Source: Deltaproteobacteria bacterium (GTDB taxonomy: Bacteria > Myxococcota > Myxococcia > SLRQ01). From it: a stretch of 50,105 nt of DNA. Below are positions 1-8,972 of the stretch, piece by piece. The notes below the pieces were generated by a model. It searched no databases. It worked only from the letters and a program-made list of their open reading frames with translations, and was not told where the DNA came from. A program made the translations under genes and the position numbers. The stretch spans positions 1 to 50,105 of the forward strand of contig SLRQ01000010.1 of the NCBI GenBank assembly GCA_007130885.1. Reading direction: 5' to 3'. Within the stretch, counting starts at the first letter, position 1; each line of letters begins with the position of its first letter.

Positions 1-213
1 TCAAACGGCCTACTTTGCACCCCGACTCTTCCTCGCCTTCAGATTGAACCCCAAGCGATCGAAATACCTCGGGATTCCTCTACCAAGCGACTCGGACGAT
101 AGAGGGGATACCTCAGGTCGTCATCGGGTTGACCGGACATCACATGCTCGGCTACGGATCGACTTACGACTTGCAGTCCACGTAATAGGCTCTCTAGACA
201 TGAGGTGTCGCCT

Positions 214-1137
214 ATGAAACAGCTCATCGCCACACTGGTAATTTTGGCCCTCATCGCCGGCGGGGCCCTCGCTTTGATGCGCCACTACCAAGAAACGACC
301 GTGGCGCGAGCCTATGAGTCGTCTCTTCAAGATCTTCAGCGGCGGTTCAGCGAACGCCTGAGCCCGATACGATCCATCAAAGACGAGCGCAAGTACAACA
401 GCGAGATGCAAGCACTCCTCTCCTGGTACTTTGGAGAGGTTCAGGGGCTTCGCAATCGTTTTCCCGGTCACGGCGATCCAGACCGGGTAATCGACGAGAT
501 GAGATCTCGACATGAAGCAGGAGAAATGACGAAGGAGAAGCTGGAGGAGTACAAAGAGCACATCCGGTATGTGCGTTGGGTTTTCGAGCGCCTGGAAAGT
601 GGTGACTACTCCGCCGAGCTTACAGGGTACTCATCTAACCTTCGCTTCGATGTACACGATGTCGAAAGAGACATGCTCGACGATGAGTCGCGAATCCGCC
701 TGGACTTCGTTCTGTGGGGAGCGCCACGGGACATCGAGGAACGCCGTGATAGAACAGGCGCTACTATTCGGCGCGTAGTCGTACCCGTGCGCTTTGCGCG
801 GATCTTCTTCCAGTTCTTGAACGAACGCGGCCATGTTCATGGCGAGATGCGCGGGGCCAGCGGTGAGCCCCACATGAAGGTGATCAACCCGGAGCGGTGG
901 GTGCCTGAGTTTCCACCCATGGCGGTACTGGGGCGCTACTGGATTGACCTATTCCCAGAGGAGGCCCGAGAGTTCATCTGGGAGCTGAACCTGCAAACCC
1001 TCACCGCCAGCGGCAGCAGAATGAGGTCGGACTACCGGTGGAGACTCGCTGTTCCACCTTCATGGAGAACCGACGGCGAGTGGGGAGACGGCACGACCAC
1101 CCGGAGCCGGCGTTACATCGAGCACGCCGCGGACTAG
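214..1137 (+). CDS. Membrane-anchored protein of unknown function
   Basis: I do not recognise this family. The ATG at 214 is preferred over a GTG at 205 because GAGGTG lies six bases upstream. The roughly 307-residue product starts with a basic residue and one hydrophobic segment (about residues 4-22, ILALIAGGALALM region), so it is probably anchored in the inner membrane with the rest in the periplasm. The remainder is charged. The first third (about 25-125) is helical and rich in Glu, Arg and Lys. The last 170 residues have the mixed pattern of a globular domain. No catalytic motif is visible. The gene stands alone and converges with the phosphatase operon on the other strand, 22 bases beyond its stop. 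Confidence 0.7.
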   Translation: MKQLIATLVILALIAGGALALMRHYQETTVARAYESSLQDLQRRFSERLSPIRSIKDERKYNSEMQALLSWYFGEVQGLRNRFPGHGDPDRVIDEMRSRHEAGEMTKEKLEEYKEHIRYVRWVFERLESGDYSAELTGYSSNLRFDVHDVERDMLDDESRIRLDFVLWGAPRDIEERRDRTGATIRRVVVPVRFARIFFQFLNERGHVHGEMRGASGEPHMKVINPERWVPEFPPMAVLGRYWIDLFPEEAREFIWELNLQTLTASGSRMRSDYRWRLAVPPSWRTDGEWGDGTTTRSRRYIEHAAD

Positions 1138-1159
1138 ATGGGACGGGGCTCAACGGACA

Positions 1160-2410
1160 CTACTCCGAGGAAGAACGCTCCTGGGCGGCCATCAGTGCGC
1201 CGGTGAGATCTTCACTTGTAGCCCTCAATCTTCCGGTAAGGACTTGTAGGAACGCCCACAGAAGCTTCACCGCAAGGACGGAGTCCTTTCTCATCAGTCC
1301 GTAAAAACTGTCGCGGTCAATTGTAAGTATGGTGCTGTCGGTAATTGCTCGAATGGAAGCGGACCGGGGCGCATTGTCGATCAACGCCATCTCACCAAAA
1401 TGCTGTCCCGCGGAGAACTCGGCCATTTTTGTGCCGGCCTTCGTAACCTCTGCTTCACCACGAAGCAGTACATACAGAGTATCTCCCTCCTTCCCCTCTT
1501 CTATGATTGCTTGTCCGGCCTCGATGCTTTCGGTGCGGACTATCGAAAACACCTGAATCATCTCTTTGTACTTTAGGTGCTTGAAAAGTGGGATTCTACG
1601 AAGCGCGTCCATACGTGCTTCGACTTCGGCCTTGACATCCTCCTCACGCGGAGCTTCCACCGCAACGACTAGTGCGGTGATGTTGTCGCGGCCACCTCGG
1701 TGATTCGCCAAATCGACAAGCTTTCCAGGCAAGTCCTCGACGGCCCTTGCTCCGAGAAACTCCGCCCACTCTTCGTCCCTGACGTACTCCGATAAACCAT
1801 CGGAACACAACAGGAAGCGATCGCCCGGAAGCAGATCCGTAAGCAGAGTGTCCACCTGCACCGCCTCTTGGTAACCTACACACCTAGTGATTACATTTGA
1901 AAAAGATGCGCTGACAGCCTCTTCCAAGGTGATCAGCCCTTGCTTGTACTGCTCGTTTACCAAGGTGTGGTCTTCGGTAATCTGGTATGCCTCTCCGCTA
2001 CGCAGCAGGTAGACGCGTGAATCGCCTACATGCCCTACTATGGCCTTTGCTCCCGCACGAACCAGCACTACGCAGGTAGTACCCATTCCGCGCTTCGTTT
2101 CGTCCTCTCGCGCCATTGCAAAGATCTCGGCTGAAGCCTGCTGCACCGCCCCTTCCACCAAAGCCTGGCACTTGTCTCGCAGATCGAAGTCTTCGTTCCT
2201 GGCGCCGTACCTTGCGAACTCGTCGGCGTTCTCGGCGATGACCCGTCGAATCACTTCAACCGCCTTGTTGCTGGCAACCTCCCCGGCTGCGTGCCCCCCT
2301 ACACCGTCCGCCACGACGTAGAGGCCGACCGAGTCATCAATTAGGAGTGCGTCCTCGTTGTGCTTACGCTTCCGTCCGACATGCGTGACTCCATGAGCTA
2401 GAAGCTTCAT
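1160..2410 (-). CDS. PP2C-type Ser/Thr protein phosphatase fused to a cyclic nucleotide-binding domain
   Basis: Residues 1-255 form a PP2C (PPM) phosphatase. Visible metal-binding motifs are NED at 18-20, ADGVGGH at 34-40, GDSR at 129-132, CSDGLSE at 202-208 and GRDN at 240-243. Residues about 276-395 form a cNMP-binding domain containing FGEMALIDNAPRSA (338-351), with the Glu and Arg that contact the cyclic nucleotide in this family. The protein should dephosphorylate Ser/Thr phosphoproteins in the cytoplasm, probably gated by a cyclic nucleotide (inference). It is the last gene of a three-gene operon. Its ATG follows directly on the upstream TGA, with AAGGAGG as ribosome-binding site. No Hanks-type kinase lies in the window to act as its partner. 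Confidence 0.93.
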   Translation of the reverse strand: MKLLAHGVTHVGRKRKHNEDALLIDDSVGLYVVADGVGGHAAGEVASNKAVEVIRRVIAENADEFARYGARNEDFDLRDKCQALVEGAVQQASAEIFAMAREDETKRGMGTTCVVLVRAGAKAIVGHVGDSRVYLLRSGEAYQITEDHTLVNEQYKQGLITLEEAVSASFSNVITRCVGYQEAVQVDTLLTDLLPGDRFLLCSDGLSEYVRDEEWAEFLGARAVEDLPGKLVDLANHRGGRDNITALVVAVEAPREEDVKAEVEARMDALRRIPLFKHLKYKEMIQVFSIVRTESIEAGQAIIEEGKEGDTLYVLLRGEAEVTKAGTKMAEFSAGQHFGEMALIDNAPRSASIRAITDSTILTIDRDSFYGLMRKDSVLAVKLLWAFLQVLTGRLRATSEDLTGALMAAQERSSSE

Positions 2411-3427
2411 TCATGCCTCCTTCGAGACTTGGGGTGCCGGCGAACCGAAACTCTCGACTCGCGCACGTGCTTGCTTCACCAAGGCCGGCTTGATTCTCGC
2501 AATCACCGGGGATTCTAGGATCGGTCGAGTATAAAACGAGCTCCCCCCGCTGAAGAATAAGGCGCGGGCTAGATGGTCGATTGCTTCATCTTGTCTGCTT
2601 CTCCAAAGACAGCAGTGAGCAAGCTCGTAGAACAACAGTGGCGAGGAGCTGTTCTGGGACAATCCCTTTCGAAGTGCATAGTCGACTCGTAAGAGGAGCA
2701 ATTCCTCCAAGAGAATGTTCCTTCCGTGCACAAGAGTCAGATGAGCCCATAAGGCGAGAGTTCCGGTATCGGCGTAACGCCCTCCTCCCCCCGCGCGTCT
2801 TATGGCCTGGCGAGCCTTCTTGACCCCCTTCTTGGCCCCCGAGCCGCCGACCATCGCGCGCAACAACTCGATTTGAGCAGCATGCTTTTCCGCGATACGC
2901 CAGGAGATTCTGTCGCGAGTCCAACTCGGCAGCATCCTCATTACCGACTCGGCACCGTCGAGGTCACCCGCGCAAAGACGCTTCACGAAAAAATGGATTC
3001 CGAGGGATGCAAAAGCCTGGTCCACCTCCGGCTCTTGCCCATCCTCTACGAGAGAGTCCACCTCCCTCTCCTTGCCGTCTTCGATGAGCTCTCTGGCTCG
3101 CAACACTTGTCCCGGTAGAACGCCGGCGGACTCACTCGACCACACGTCTTCCCTAAACCAGGAGGGTAGCTGGCTGAAGATCTTCGAGGCCGATGAAACG
3201 GACGCCTCTCCTTTTGCACGTGAACGAACCTGCTTTGTCTCTTCCGCGGGCAGCCCGGCCTCATAGATCTCGCTCAACTCGTCGAGAAAGCCTGCATGAT
3301 CGAACTCGGACAGCCCCTCCGGAGGCAAACCCTTCTTTCTAAATCTTGCTCTCCGCAGCCTGCGTGTAACCCACAAGGCCAACAGATAAAGCAGTACGAT
3401 GAGAAGAATGAGGGGTCTAAATGTCAT
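2411..3427 (-). CDS. Membrane-anchored helical (TPR-like) protein, unknown
   Basis: The protein has 338 residues. The N terminus carries one strong hydrophobic segment (about residues 5-22), followed by a very basic stretch (RRLRRARFRKK), which predicts an inner-membrane anchor with a cytoplasmic body. The rest is helical. Residues about 265-320 resemble a degenerate tetratricopeptide hairpin (FYELAHCC and DEAIDHLARAL). Its ATG overlaps the stop of the upstream Ig-like protein gene by ATGA, and its own stop abuts the phosphatase start, so the three genes are translationally coupled. By position it could link the envelope protein to the cytoplasmic phosphatase, but this is inference. I do not recognise the family. 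Confidence 0.75.
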   Translation of the reverse strand: MTFRPLILLIVLLYLLALWVTRRLRRARFRKKGLPPEGLSEFDHAGFLDELSEIYEAGLPAEETKQVRSRAKGEASVSSASKIFSQLPSWFREDVWSSESAGVLPGQVLRARELIEDGKEREVDSLVEDGQEPEVDQAFASLGIHFFVKRLCAGDLDGAESVMRMLPSWTRDRISWRIAEKHAAQIELLRAMVGGSGAKKGVKKARQAIRRAGGGGRYADTGTLALWAHLTLVHGRNILLEELLLLRVDYALRKGLSQNSSSPLLFYELAHCCLWRSRQDEAIDHLARALFFSGGSSFYTRPILESPVIARIKPALVKQARARVESFGSPAPQVSKEA

Positions 3428-5538
3428 AGATTCACCACATACCCCAATGTAACGGCTAGCCCACCTACCTCGACCGTATCATGGACCCCGTCGGACCAGG
3501 CTTGCTGGCTTCCCTCGAGATAGGCTGCACCGCCTGTAACGCGGCCCGGCCCCACCCTACGCCCAACGAAAACACGTCCTCCGAACACTCGAACGACCGG
3601 GTCCAAAGTAGCCTCCATCTCCGGAGCACTACCAGAAGCGAACATCAACCCTGCGCCGATACCGGTCCCGGCTGACCACGCTCCAAGCGTTGTCTCGGTT
3701 GATACAGCAAACATGAGCGGAAGCCCCAGTCCATGGGAGTCGCCCACCTCCTGAAGAACAAGGCCTTGGTCGACCGGCAAGACGCCGGTCCAAACACCGG
3801 CCGAGAGGGCGAAACGCCCCGTATACATTAGATGCGCCATTAGATGTACAGCAGCGAATGGATCGGAAGGCTCCCACTCATCGAGTAAGCATCCAACGGA
3901 TATCTCCATGAACCCGCGCACCCGTCGCGGATGCCGAAGCTTTGGTGAGAGGTGAACCGTCCCCGACCCATGTTCCTCGCCAATCTCAACCCATAGATGA
4001 TCCTCACGCACCGGCACATCCTCAAGGACTGCATCCAATCGATGCTCCCAAAGCGGAGCACGGTAGACAATACTTCCCACCCCGTCTTCATCAAGTCCCG
4101 CCCACACGATCGTACCCATCGAAGCTTCGGCTTTCAGCTCGAACCCCGTCAACGGACGGCCGAGCCCATCGTATGCTCTCACGGCGAAGGTAATCTCCGA
4201 CTGCCCATCAGCCAAAAGACCGGCAGCCTCGGGCTCGAAGGCAACTGCTTCAACCCGCCAAGGAAGCACCTCCAAAATTGCCTCGGCGCTTGCATCGCCC
4301 GCACCGACACCCACGGTTACCTCAAAGCCTGGTACATCTAGATCCAATCGCTTCGGCACCAGCCGCAGCAGATACTCCCCTCTTCCTTGCTCCTGTATAT
4401 CATGGGAGACGATTGCTTCATTCGGCTCAAAGTAGACGTCCAGGTCCAAAGCCGAGGCACCGAGACCAGCATCATCGCCGACCATCACATCAATCTCCGC
4501 CACCGTGCTGCCGTCTCCTATGGTTTCTTGCCGGACAGGGTCAAGACGAACCAGAGATGGAACAGGCCGGCCCACTTCGATTCCGGCTTGCATGAAGCTT
4601 GCCGAGTCACCTTTCACGCGTGCCTCGAAAACAATATCCGTTGCAGAGGTTCCCCTTGGAGGAATGTAGTAAGACTGAAAGAGTGATCCCTTGTCATGAA
4701 ACGGAGGTCCGACAGCGCCGACGGATGCTTCGATGACAAAGTCGGAGGCCCGCGGCAAATCAGCCCCTTCGTGATCATAGTAGAGATGCAACCGAACAGG
4801 ATTCGAGCCGTCGGCCACTACGGAGTGGGGCACCACCGCTAGGGTGAGTCGGTTATACGGCGGCACCCCTAGGTCCAGCCTCTGGGAAGTGGCCTCACCG
4901 TCATCGGTTACCGCACGCACGACTCCCTGCATCACACCCGGTGGAACGACGAGCCGGGCCTCGGCGAGGCCGCTCCGCGACGCACCGAAAGGACCAAAGG
5001 ACCGCTCTTTTACTGTCACGGTGACACTCGCACCAGGCCTCGTGCGCACGGGAACTCGGGCGGTCCCAAACAGCGGCACCCTGAAGAAAGCTATCTCTGC
5101 CTCCGGACCGGTCTCGCGCCAAAGAGCGATGATCGCCACTTGGGGGAAGCGTGCCTTAGGCGGTTCGTACCGGGCATGGTACGTACCTGGCTCCACCTCC
5201 TTGAACTGCCCTAGGCTCCCAACATTGACAGATGCTTGTAAGGGCCGAACGGCGGAAATTTTGCTCGTCTCTACTATCAGGAGCACCTCTCCGCTTTCCC
5301 CAAGCACCACCGGCGAAGGCTCGGTCATCAGTGTCAGCGACTCCGAACCCTCACCTGCCCAGGCCTCGGGAACTAGAGGTTCGGCCAGAGCCCCAGGCGG
5401 CCAAAGCAGCACCGCGAGGATGAACGAAAGCACCGCCAGCGAGCATCTCCTCGCTGGTAACTCCCTCGACAAAACCGCCGGGCGCTTTCGGGACGCTATC
5501 GCCGGAGCGGACCACGACTTACTAGGTTGCAAAACCAT
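3424..5538 (-). CDS. Secreted protein with Ig-like repeats and a C-terminal beta-barrel-like region
   Basis: The protein has about 704 residues. I chose the ATG at 5538, preceded by GGAGAG, over an in-frame TTG at 5562. A signal peptide with a long hydrophobic core ends near ALA-EPL. Several roughly 100-residue beta-rich units follow, containing phrases typical of bacterial Ig-like or invasin folds (VVADGSNPVRLHLYYD, LLADGQSEITFAVRAYD). The last ~170 residues alternate polar and aromatic/Gly residues (YTGRFALSAGVWTG, GIGAGLMF) and end in VTLGYVVNL, resembling an outer-membrane barrel. It is the first gene of the operon that ends with the PP2C-cNMP phosphatase. Its role may be cell-surface structure or adhesion; the barrel assignment is tentative. 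Confidence 0.8.
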   Translation of the reverse strand: MVLQPSKSWSAPAIASRKRPAVLSRELPARRCSLAVLSFILAVLLWPPGALAEPLVPEAWAGEGSESLTLMTEPSPVVLGESGEVLLIVETSKISAVRPLQASVNVGSLGQFKEVEPGTYHARYEPPKARFPQVAIIALWRETGPEAEIAFFRVPLFGTARVPVRTRPGASVTVTVKERSFGPFGASRSGLAEARLVVPPGVMQGVVRAVTDDGEATSQRLDLGVPPYNRLTLAVVPHSVVADGSNPVRLHLYYDHEGADLPRASDFVIEASVGAVGPPFHDKGSLFQSYYIPPRGTSATDIVFEARVKGDSASFMQAGIEVGRPVPSLVRLDPVRQETIGDGSTVAEIDVMVGDDAGLGASALDLDVYFEPNEAIVSHDIQEQGRGEYLLRLVPKRLDLDVPGFEVTVGVGAGDASAEAILEVLPWRVEAVAFEPEAAGLLADGQSEITFAVRAYDGLGRPLTGFELKAEASMGTIVWAGLDEDGVGSIVYRAPLWEHRLDAVLEDVPVREDHLWVEIGEEHGSGTVHLSPKLRHPRRVRGFMEISVGCLLDEWEPSDPFAAVHLMAHLMYTGRFALSAGVWTGVLPVDQGLVLQEVGDSHGLGLPLMFAVSTETTLGAWSAGTGIGAGLMFASGSAPEMEATLDPVVRVFGGRVFVGRRVGPGRVTGGAAYLEGSQQAWSDGVHDTVEVGGLAVTLGYVVNL

Positions 5539-5595
5539 GCTCTCCACGAACCCAGCCGGCAATACCCGGCCGATTCCTTCGACACGAAGAAAAGA

Positions 5596-5624
5596 ATCGT
5601 ACAGTCCGATCGCCTATGAATCAA
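5596..5624 (-). promoter_or_regulatory. Candidate sigma-70-like promoter for the 5538-1160 operon
   Basis: Read on the minus strand, TTGATT (5624-5619) and TACGAT (5601-5596) are separated by exactly 17 bases. They lie about 58 bases upstream of the chosen start at 5538. Each box matches the consensus at four of six positions. This is sequence evidence only. Confidence 0.4.
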
Positions 5625-5759
5625 TAACGTGACCCTGACCCCCGTCTATAGGCGTTGGACTCCTAGGGAAGGCCCTACTGGAGCTTGAGGACGCTGGAAG
5701 AGATACTGCTGTTGCTCCTGCTCTTGACACCACGGCCTCTAGTCCAGACGATGCGACGT

Positions 5760-6674
5760 ATGGAATCATCGATCCGCATCCCCTTCATGCCTCTTTGTTC
5801 CCTCTTAGTCGGTTTTTTGCCATCTAGAAGGAGCAGGTGCCGGCCTGGCGTTCTATTGCCGGCTCTCGGCCTCTTATGCTCGGCTCTGGCCTGCGGTCCT
5901 GGTGCTCAAACAATAGCCGTCGACATCGTCTATCACCAAGACGGGCAAGGGCGAGCCGAGAAAGTGGCCACGGTACTGGGCGTGTCTTCGAGCGGCGCGA
6001 TTTGGCAGGCAACTCACGCCGCCCAGATCTCCGAGCTGTACTCGCCCGATGATTCAATGGCCATGTCCTTTTGCCAAGTTCATGGAAACGGACTGAGGTC
6101 TTCACGTTTCACTGATTACCAAGCGCTGGATCTCGGGCATGTAACCATTGAGACCGAAGGCGAAGAACAGATCCTCCAGGAGGTGGAGATCGAGAAAGGC
6201 CTCGGCTATCGAGCAGATCTGGACATAACGAGATTTCCGTACGACGAAGAACGAGAGTACACAGTCAATGCCACGGGCAGCTCGGAGGCTCCCGCCTTCG
6301 AGGTAACGGTCCTGGCTGCTCCAGACTACCGGTTGGAGACAATTGGAGATAACCCTTCAGGTCCCGGAACACCAACCATCCCCGGCGACCGAGACCTCGA
6401 GATATCCTGGTCTCCCGGCAACGCCGATACCGAGATGTTCATAGCACTTATTTCGACTGAAGAAGAGGCGGATCTCCTCTGCCGAGTTCGCGACGACGGA
6501 GCCTTCACCGTCAGCAAGGATGTACTCGAGAAGATCGCGACCGGGCCCGCCAATGTAATACTCGAAAGATACTCCGAGACACAGTTCGATACCGACTCGT
6601 CCACTGCCGGCGGTGTCGAATCGGGCAGAGTCCGCTACGCCGTTCAGCGATCTCAACGAATCGTCCTGCACTAA
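5760..6674 (+). CDS. Putative lipoprotein, unknown function
   Basis: The frame is open from a TTG at 5685, but the hydrophobic export signal lies further in. Candidate ATGs are at 5751, 5760 and 5787, and none has a clear ribosome-binding site, so the start is uncertain. After a basic stretch (PSRRSRCRPG) come a hydrophobic core and ALAC, a lipobox with Cys about residue 45 from 5760, suggesting a lipid-anchored envelope protein. The mature part of about 260 residues is acidic and beta-rich. It includes DRDLEISWSPGN near the middle, typical of an Ig/fibronectin-like strand pattern. No enzyme motif is visible. It is divergent from the Ig-like protein operon. Confidence 0.7.
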   Translation: MESSIRIPFMPLCSLLVGFLPSRRSRCRPGVLLPALGLLCSALACGPGAQTIAVDIVYHQDGQGRAEKVATVLGVSSSGAIWQATHAAQISELYSPDDSMAMSFCQVHGNGLRSSRFTDYQALDLGHVTIETEGEEQILQEVEIEKGLGYRADLDITRFPYDEEREYTVNATGSSEAPAFEVTVLAAPDYRLETIGDNPSGPGTPTIPGDRDLEISWSPGNADTEMFIALISTEEEADLLCRVRDDGAFTVSKDVLEKIATGPANVILERYSETQFDTDSSTAGGVESGRVRYAVQRSQRIVLH

Positions 6675-6728
6675 ACCGGAGTTCGCTTTCTTGACGGTCA
6701 CCGCTATCGTGGTAGGCCATCTTCATAG

Positions 6729-6959
6729 ATGGCTGACCTGAAAAGACGACCGGTACCGACAAACGTTCTGATTCCAAGAAGTCACAGGGAAGCGCTGAAA
6801 CGACTTGCCACCAGCACGCGCATACGTCAAAGCGAGTACCTGAGAGAGGCTGTCTCGGATCTATTGGAGAAGTATGGCTGCATGTCGGAAAGTAACAACG
6901 AACCGGCGTCACAAAGCCTTGTCACTGGTCCGGACGGTCAACGCTCAAGCAGCGCCTAA
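6729..6959 (+). CDS. Ribbon-helix-helix (CopG/Arc-type) DNA-binding protein
   Basis: This is a 76-residue protein. Residues about 9-50 fit the ribbon-helix-helix pattern: a short strand (PVPTNVLIP), then helix A (REALKRLATSTR), a turn and helix B (QSEYLREAVSDLLEKY). Such proteins bind operators as dimers through the strand. The C-terminal 25 residues are polar and probably disordered. The gene follows the lipoprotein gene by 54 bases and may be cotranscribed with it. Its last 15 bases overlap the end of the convergent CpsB-like gene. No toxin-like partner is next to it, so it is more likely a regulator than an antitoxin. Confidence 0.8.
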   Translation: MADLKRRPVPTNVLIPRSHREALKRLATSTRIRQSEYLREAVSDLLEKYGCMSESNNEPASQSLVTGPDGQRSSSA

Positions 6960-7682
6960 GGGAATGGCTTCCCTTCCTTCGAGCAGCCGTCTGGGATTCT
7001 CGCCAAGGAGCCGATCCCGGAGCTTTGGACCAACCGCTCCAGTCAAGTCATCGACCCAGGCCCCGAGCATGTCCAACGCCTCCTTCGCGCCGTGCAAATC
7101 GGTTGCGGCCACCGAGTAAAGGCCTCGGTCTAGAAGCTGACGAGCCAACGCACGTGAACTCCTCCCGTACGCACCGGCCAGGCTCCCAAGATTGAGCTGC
7201 AGATGAGCTCCGGCCTGCACCACATAGCTGGCAAGCTCGAGATCCGAGAAGACATGACAACGCTCCGGGTGGGCAAACACCGGTGTTATGCCCTTCAGAC
7301 GCATTGCGAAAACCTTTTCAGCCAGGTTCGGAACCGGATGTGTTATCGGAGCCTCGATCAAGAGGAGTGACCCCTTACCTCCCAGCGGTAAAGATCTCCC
7401 GGCGAGAACTCTCTCGTAGACAATCGAATCGAGATAGTGCTCGGCCCCCGGCAAAACATGCAGGGCGATGCCCTGCTCTTCAAGGGTCGACGAAAAGACC
7501 CGTGCTCGACTCCGAAGCTGTTCGGGGTCTTCATCACAAAACCCCGGACGAATGTGGGGCGTGGCCACCGCCCCCGACCATCCCAGATCCACCAACACCC
7601 GTGCCATCTCTACCGACTCACCGACATCCACGGGACCATCATCCACGCCCGGCAGTATATGGATGTGCGTGTCGAGATACAT
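6945..7682 (-). CDS. CpsB/YwqE-type metal-dependent tyrosine-protein phosphatase (PHP fold)
   Basis: The protein has 245 residues. The N terminus DTHIHILPGVDDGP (residues 4-17) supplies the first metal ligands of the PHP fold. Further conserved pieces are ATPHIRPGF, LPGAEHYLD, PVFAHPERC and SVAATDLHG, in the order expected for CpsB/YwqE phosphatases, whose usual length is about 240-255. In the family these Mn-dependent enzymes dephosphorylate bacterial tyrosine kinases that control capsule or exopolysaccharide export. No BY-kinase or polysaccharide genes lie nearby, so its substrate is encoded elsewhere. The gene lies 23 bases downstream of the dehydrogenase gene on the same strand and is likely the last gene of that operon. 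Confidence 0.93.
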   Translation of the reverse strand: MYLDTHIHILPGVDDGPVDVGESVEMARVLVDLGWSGAVATPHIRPGFCDEDPEQLRSRARVFSSTLEEQGIALHVLPGAEHYLDSIVYERVLAGRSLPLGGKGSLLLIEAPITHPVPNLAEKVFAMRLKGITPVFAHPERCHVFSDLELASYVVQAGAHLQLNLGSLAGAYGRSSRALARQLLDRGLYSVAATDLHGAKEALDMLGAWVDDLTGAVGPKLRDRLLGENPRRLLEGREAIPLGAA

Positions 7683-7705
7683 TTTTTTACCCAGCTAACA
7701 TGACG

Positions 7706-8656
7706 CTAGGGAGGCACAACCGAGTTGGGCGGCACTCCGCCGGACAGAACCGTATCAACGGCCCCACAGCACAACTCCGCCATTCGCCCGCGCGCCGTGA
7801 CTGTCGCGCTGCCGGTATGCGGAGTCATGACCACGTTCGAGAGCTCCATTAGCTTGGGATGGATCTTAGGCTCTTCCTCGAACACATCCAAACCCGCCGA
7901 GAAAAGGCGTCCCGATTCAAGCGCCTCCGCCAAGGCTGCCTCGTCGACGACAGGCCCGCGAGCGGTGTTGACCAAGACAGCCGTCTGCTTCATCAGCGCA
8001 AGCCTGCGTGCATCGATCATATGACGAGTCGTCGGGGTGAGCGGAACGTGCAACGACACGAAGTCGGATTCGGCCAGAAGGGAGTCCAAATCCTGCTTCC
8101 TCGCTGCCACGGCCTCTTCATCCGGCATGGCTCCCTCATCGCAGTAACGCACATCCATGCCGAAACCTCGGCCTCGCATCATCATCGCCCTACCGATGCG
8201 ACCGGCCCCAACTACACCCAGCACTCTTCCGGCAACCGGCATACCGAGAAAGAGTGACGGCGCCCAGCCATCGAACTTACCCTCCCGCAGGAAGACCTCG
8301 CTCTCTGGAATTCGTCTGGCAGCGGAAAGAAGCAGCCCAAATGCAAGATCCGCGGTGGCATCGGTGAGTACATCGGGAGTATTGCAAACCGCGACCCCAT
8401 GCCGTCGAGCCGCGTCTATGTCGATGTTGTCATACCCCACCGCAAAGGTAGCTATGCACTTGACACCCGATCTCACCACCGCTTCGTCAACCGGGTCGGA
8501 CAACAAGACAATCAAGGCATCGCTTCGTTTCGCTTCTTCCAAGAGACGTTCGTGGCCCACAGGCTCGTCGGTCTCATTGATTACGACCTCGTGACGGTCA
8601 GCCAGATCCGAGAGTGCATCTCCCGGCAACCCACGTGTTACGAATATGCGGCCCAC
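7706..8656 (-). CDS. D-isomer-specific 2-hydroxyacid dehydrogenase (glyoxylate/hydroxypyruvate reductase type)
   Basis: The protein has 316 residues, the usual length. The N-terminal half ends in FAVGYDNIDIDAA and VCNTPDVLTDATADLAFGL, which are family hallmarks. The Rossmann motif is GVVGAGRIGRAM. NTARGPVVDE carries the catalytic Arg, GLDVFEEEP the Glu and MTPHTGSAT the catalytic His. It should reduce or oxidise small 2-hydroxy/2-keto acids such as glyoxylate, hydroxypyruvate or glycerate with NAD(P)H. The exact substrate cannot be read from sequence. It follows yacG by 36 bases, in the apparent order Nudix-yacG-dehydrogenase-CpsB. Confidence 0.94.
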   Translation of the reverse strand: MGRIFVTRGLPGDALSDLADRHEVVINETDEPVGHERLLEEAKRSDALIVLLSDPVDEAVVRSGVKCIATFAVGYDNIDIDAARRHGVAVCNTPDVLTDATADLAFGLLLSAARRIPESEVFLREGKFDGWAPSLFLGMPVAGRVLGVVGAGRIGRAMMMRGRGFGMDVRYCDEGAMPDEEAVAARKQDLDSLLAESDFVSLHVPLTPTTRHMIDARRLALMKQTAVLVNTARGPVVDEAALAEALESGRLFSAGLDVFEEEPKIHPKLMELSNVVMTPHTGSATVTARGRMAELCCGAVDTVLSGGVPPNSVVPP

Positions 8657-8692
8657 TTCAACTCCTCCTTCGAGACTGATTGCCGATGGCTA

Positions 8693-8944
8693 CTACTCGT
8701 CATCACGCCCAGACGAGTCGTTCGCCGGTTCCGTTTCCATATACCGCCGGTGGAACTCGCCCGCAACTTCATCTTCGCCGGGAATGGGCAGCTCGAACGG
8801 TGGGCCCGGCACCCTGTACTCTTCTCCCATCCAGCGCCCCAAATCGACCATCTTGCATCGCTCTCCGCAGAAAGGAAAAAACTCATTCCTGGGTCTAGGC
8901 TTTATTTCTCGGGCGCAAATTGCACACTTCGGTACTTTCGACAT
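8693..8944 (-). CDS. yacG: YacG-type zinc-binding protein (DNA gyrase inhibitor family)
   Basis: An 83-residue protein is read from the ATG at 8944, with GGAAG upstream. The frame continues open to 9208, but that extension overlaps the Nudix gene and looks non-coding. A C-x2-C ... C-x3-C zinc site (Cys 7, 10, 26, 30) and FCGERCKMVDLGRW match YacG closely. E. coli YacG (about 65 residues) binds GyrB and inhibits gyrase; here the C-terminal tail is longer and acidic. The gene lies 28 bases after the Nudix hydrolase gene. In many proteobacteria yacG is instead near coaE. Confidence 0.92.
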   Translation of the reverse strand: MSKVPKCAICAREIKPRPRNEFFPFCGERCKMVDLGRWMGEEYRVPGPPFELPIPGEDEVAGEFHRRYMETEPANDSSGRDDE

Positions 8945-8972
8945 CGGATCGGCTTCCAAATGCGCGGACGAG

